DNA of 32,709 nt from Bacteroidaceae bacterium (GTDB lineage Bacteria > Bacteroidota > Bacteroidia > Bacteroidales > Bacteroidaceae): assembly GCA_900772575.1 (NCBI GenBank), contig CAAHEN010000156.1, positions 1 through 32,709 of the forward strand, written 5' to 3'. The position numbers were made by a program, and so were the translations under genes. The number at the start of each line of letters is the position of its first letter. The first letter of the stretch is position 1. Below the pieces are notes generated by a model. The model searched no databases, had not been told where the DNA came from, and was given only the letters and a program-made list of their open reading frames with translations. Shown piece by piece: positions 32,166-32,709 of the stretch.

Positions 32166-32186
32166 GTGTCCCGAAAGGCGGGGCAC
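32166..32186 (+). other. Leader hairpin before the small-protein gene
   Basis: GTGTCCCG at 32166-32173 pairs with CGGGGCAC at 32179-32186 (one G-U) around a 5-base loop, followed by AAAAATTT. It lies in the predicted leader, ending 17 bases before the start codon. Confidence 0.5.
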
Positions 32187-32203
32187 AAAAATTTAGACGC
32201 AAC

Positions 32204-32332
32204 ATGAAAAAGGAACAGAACAACAATTTGGCGAAGCTCCAGTATCGTATCAACCGCTACCGTGCCATGGGAGACGGAGTAAGATGCCAGGAACTTTCCC
32301 GTGAAGTCCGCAAACTGCTTGCAGCTTCATGA
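32204..32332 (+). CDS. Small basic protein, 42 residues, unknown function
   Basis: A short open frame starts at the ATG at 32204 and ends at a TGA at 32330-32332. The product (MKKEQNNNLAKLQYRINRYR, then AMGDGVRCQELSREVRKLLA, then AS) has ten Lys or Arg against four Asp or Glu and looks like two amphipathic helices with a central GDG turn. A candidate promoter, a leader hairpin and two terminators enclose it, which supports a real gene. I do not recognise the family. A small ribosome- or RNA-binding protein is possible from its charge and size, but this is a guess. pgeF lies upstream, separated by 174 bases. Confidence 0.6.
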   Translation: MKKEQNNNLAKLQYRINRYRAMGDGVRCQELSREVRKLLAAS

Positions 32333-32360
32333 GTTTCTCAGAAACAAAAGAGCGTCACTG

Positions 32361-32388
32361 GAATCAGGACGTGCGAACGCCCTGATTC
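32361..32388 (+). terminator. First hairpin after the small-protein gene
   Basis: GAATCAGG at 32361-32368 pairs with CCTGATTC at 32381-32388, with an inner CG/CG pair; AAAAG follows. It lies 28 bases past the stop codon. Confidence 0.55.
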
Positions 32389-32426
32389 AAAAGCTCAAAT
32401 CATAAACATCATAACCAAGTCTTCAG

Positions 32427-32469
32427 ACGCCGCAAGGATCTGTCACTAAGTGTGAGATTCATGCGGCGT
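32427..32469 (+). terminator. Second hairpin after the small-protein gene
   Basis: ACGCCGCA at 32427-32434 pairs with TGCGGCGT at 32462-32469. Inside, ATCT/AGAT and TCAC/GTGA continue the stem to a small loop. A TT follows. Confidence 0.6.
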
Positions 32470-32637
32470 TTGCCATATTTCCGGCCCTGTCGCCGCACAT
32501 GAGAATGTCTGTGCGACGACATCGTTTCTATACGGGGGACACCCCGCCTGATGTTATATCGCCCCGTCCGGAGGCTTTCGTCACGTATTATCGCATTGCA
32601 TGCGCCGTCAACCCCGTACCATCATCATATTCGTGTG

Positions 32638-32668
32638 ATCCCATGACGGCCTGATGCCCGATTGGGAT
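32638..32668 (+). repeat. Dispersed promoter-proximal element, copy B
   Basis: A 31-base element closely similar to copy A at 20448-20479. The outer ATCCC and GGGAT arms are kept, as are the ATGACGG and CGATTGGG blocks, with changes in the inner loop. It ends 10 bases before the -33 TTG of the promoter at the right edge. Confidence 0.65.
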
Positions 32669-32678
32669 TTAACACTGC

Positions 32679-32709
32679 TTGCTTTCGGCGCCAGAAAGCA
32701 GTATCTTTG
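32679..32709 (+). promoter_or_regulatory. Promoter for a gene beyond the right edge
   Basis: TTG at 32679-32681, 20 bases, then TATCTTTG at 32702-32709, a full match ending at the last base of the window. The spacer holds an inverted repeat, GCTTTC (32681-32686) and GAAAGC (32694-32699). The stretch 32470-32637 before it holds no gene that I can see. Confidence 0.7.

Overview
The window is chromosomal DNA from a Bacteroidales bacterium, most likely a Prevotella-like member of the Prevotellaceae. Three things point there. Promoters follow the Bacteroidetes pattern (TTG, 20 bases, TAnnTTTG) and Shine-Dalgarno sequences are mostly absent. Several families are typical of the phylum: short AMP nucleosidase, solitary HsdR_N-type protein, DUF4375, LytTR regulator with a TPR histidine kinase, carboxypeptidase-regulatory-domain outer-membrane barrel. 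Small secreted proteins also end in Prevotella-style C-terminal tails. No species can be named from the sequence.

Layout. Positions 1-1675 look like the edge of an accessory element: an edge-truncated excisionase-type HTH protein, a HigA-type antitoxin without a full-length toxin, and an XRE regulator, all on the minus strand. Positions 1892-3044 are a gene-free, visibly AT-richer block. From 3045 on the DNA is housekeeping-like and dense: holA and amn (minus), divergent from an HsdR_N-like protein; then on plus a DbpA-like DEAD-box helicase, DUF4375 protein, smpB, metH, a GH5 glycosidase, uvrB and a BASS-type transporter. Positions 15100-20600 are an envelope and signalling block: two small secreted proteins converging on a pair of terminators, then a LytTR response regulator and its TPR sensor kinase on minus. 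Divergent from the kinase are a patatin-like outer-membrane protein and a TonB-receptor-like barrel. Then follow ABC-F ATPase, rarA, hpt, adk, obg and pgeF. The right end carries a 42-residue basic small protein with its own promoter, leader hairpin and two terminators, and finally a promoter whose gene lies outside the window.

Themes. DNA replication and repair (holA, uvrB, rarA), translation and ribosome maintenance (smpB, obg, ABC-F, DEAD helicase), purine salvage (amn, hpt, adk), methionine synthesis (metH without its reactivation domain) and outer-membrane or secreted functions. The least explained signals are non-coding. A palindromic element occurs in three copies, each just upstream of a promoter. 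There are large hairpins at 16953-17046, 20323-20406 and 29968-30019, a pair of direct repeats with 21-base period upstream of the LytTR gene, and the small-protein locus at 32131-32469. No tRNA, rRNA, CRISPR array or intact insertion sequence was seen.
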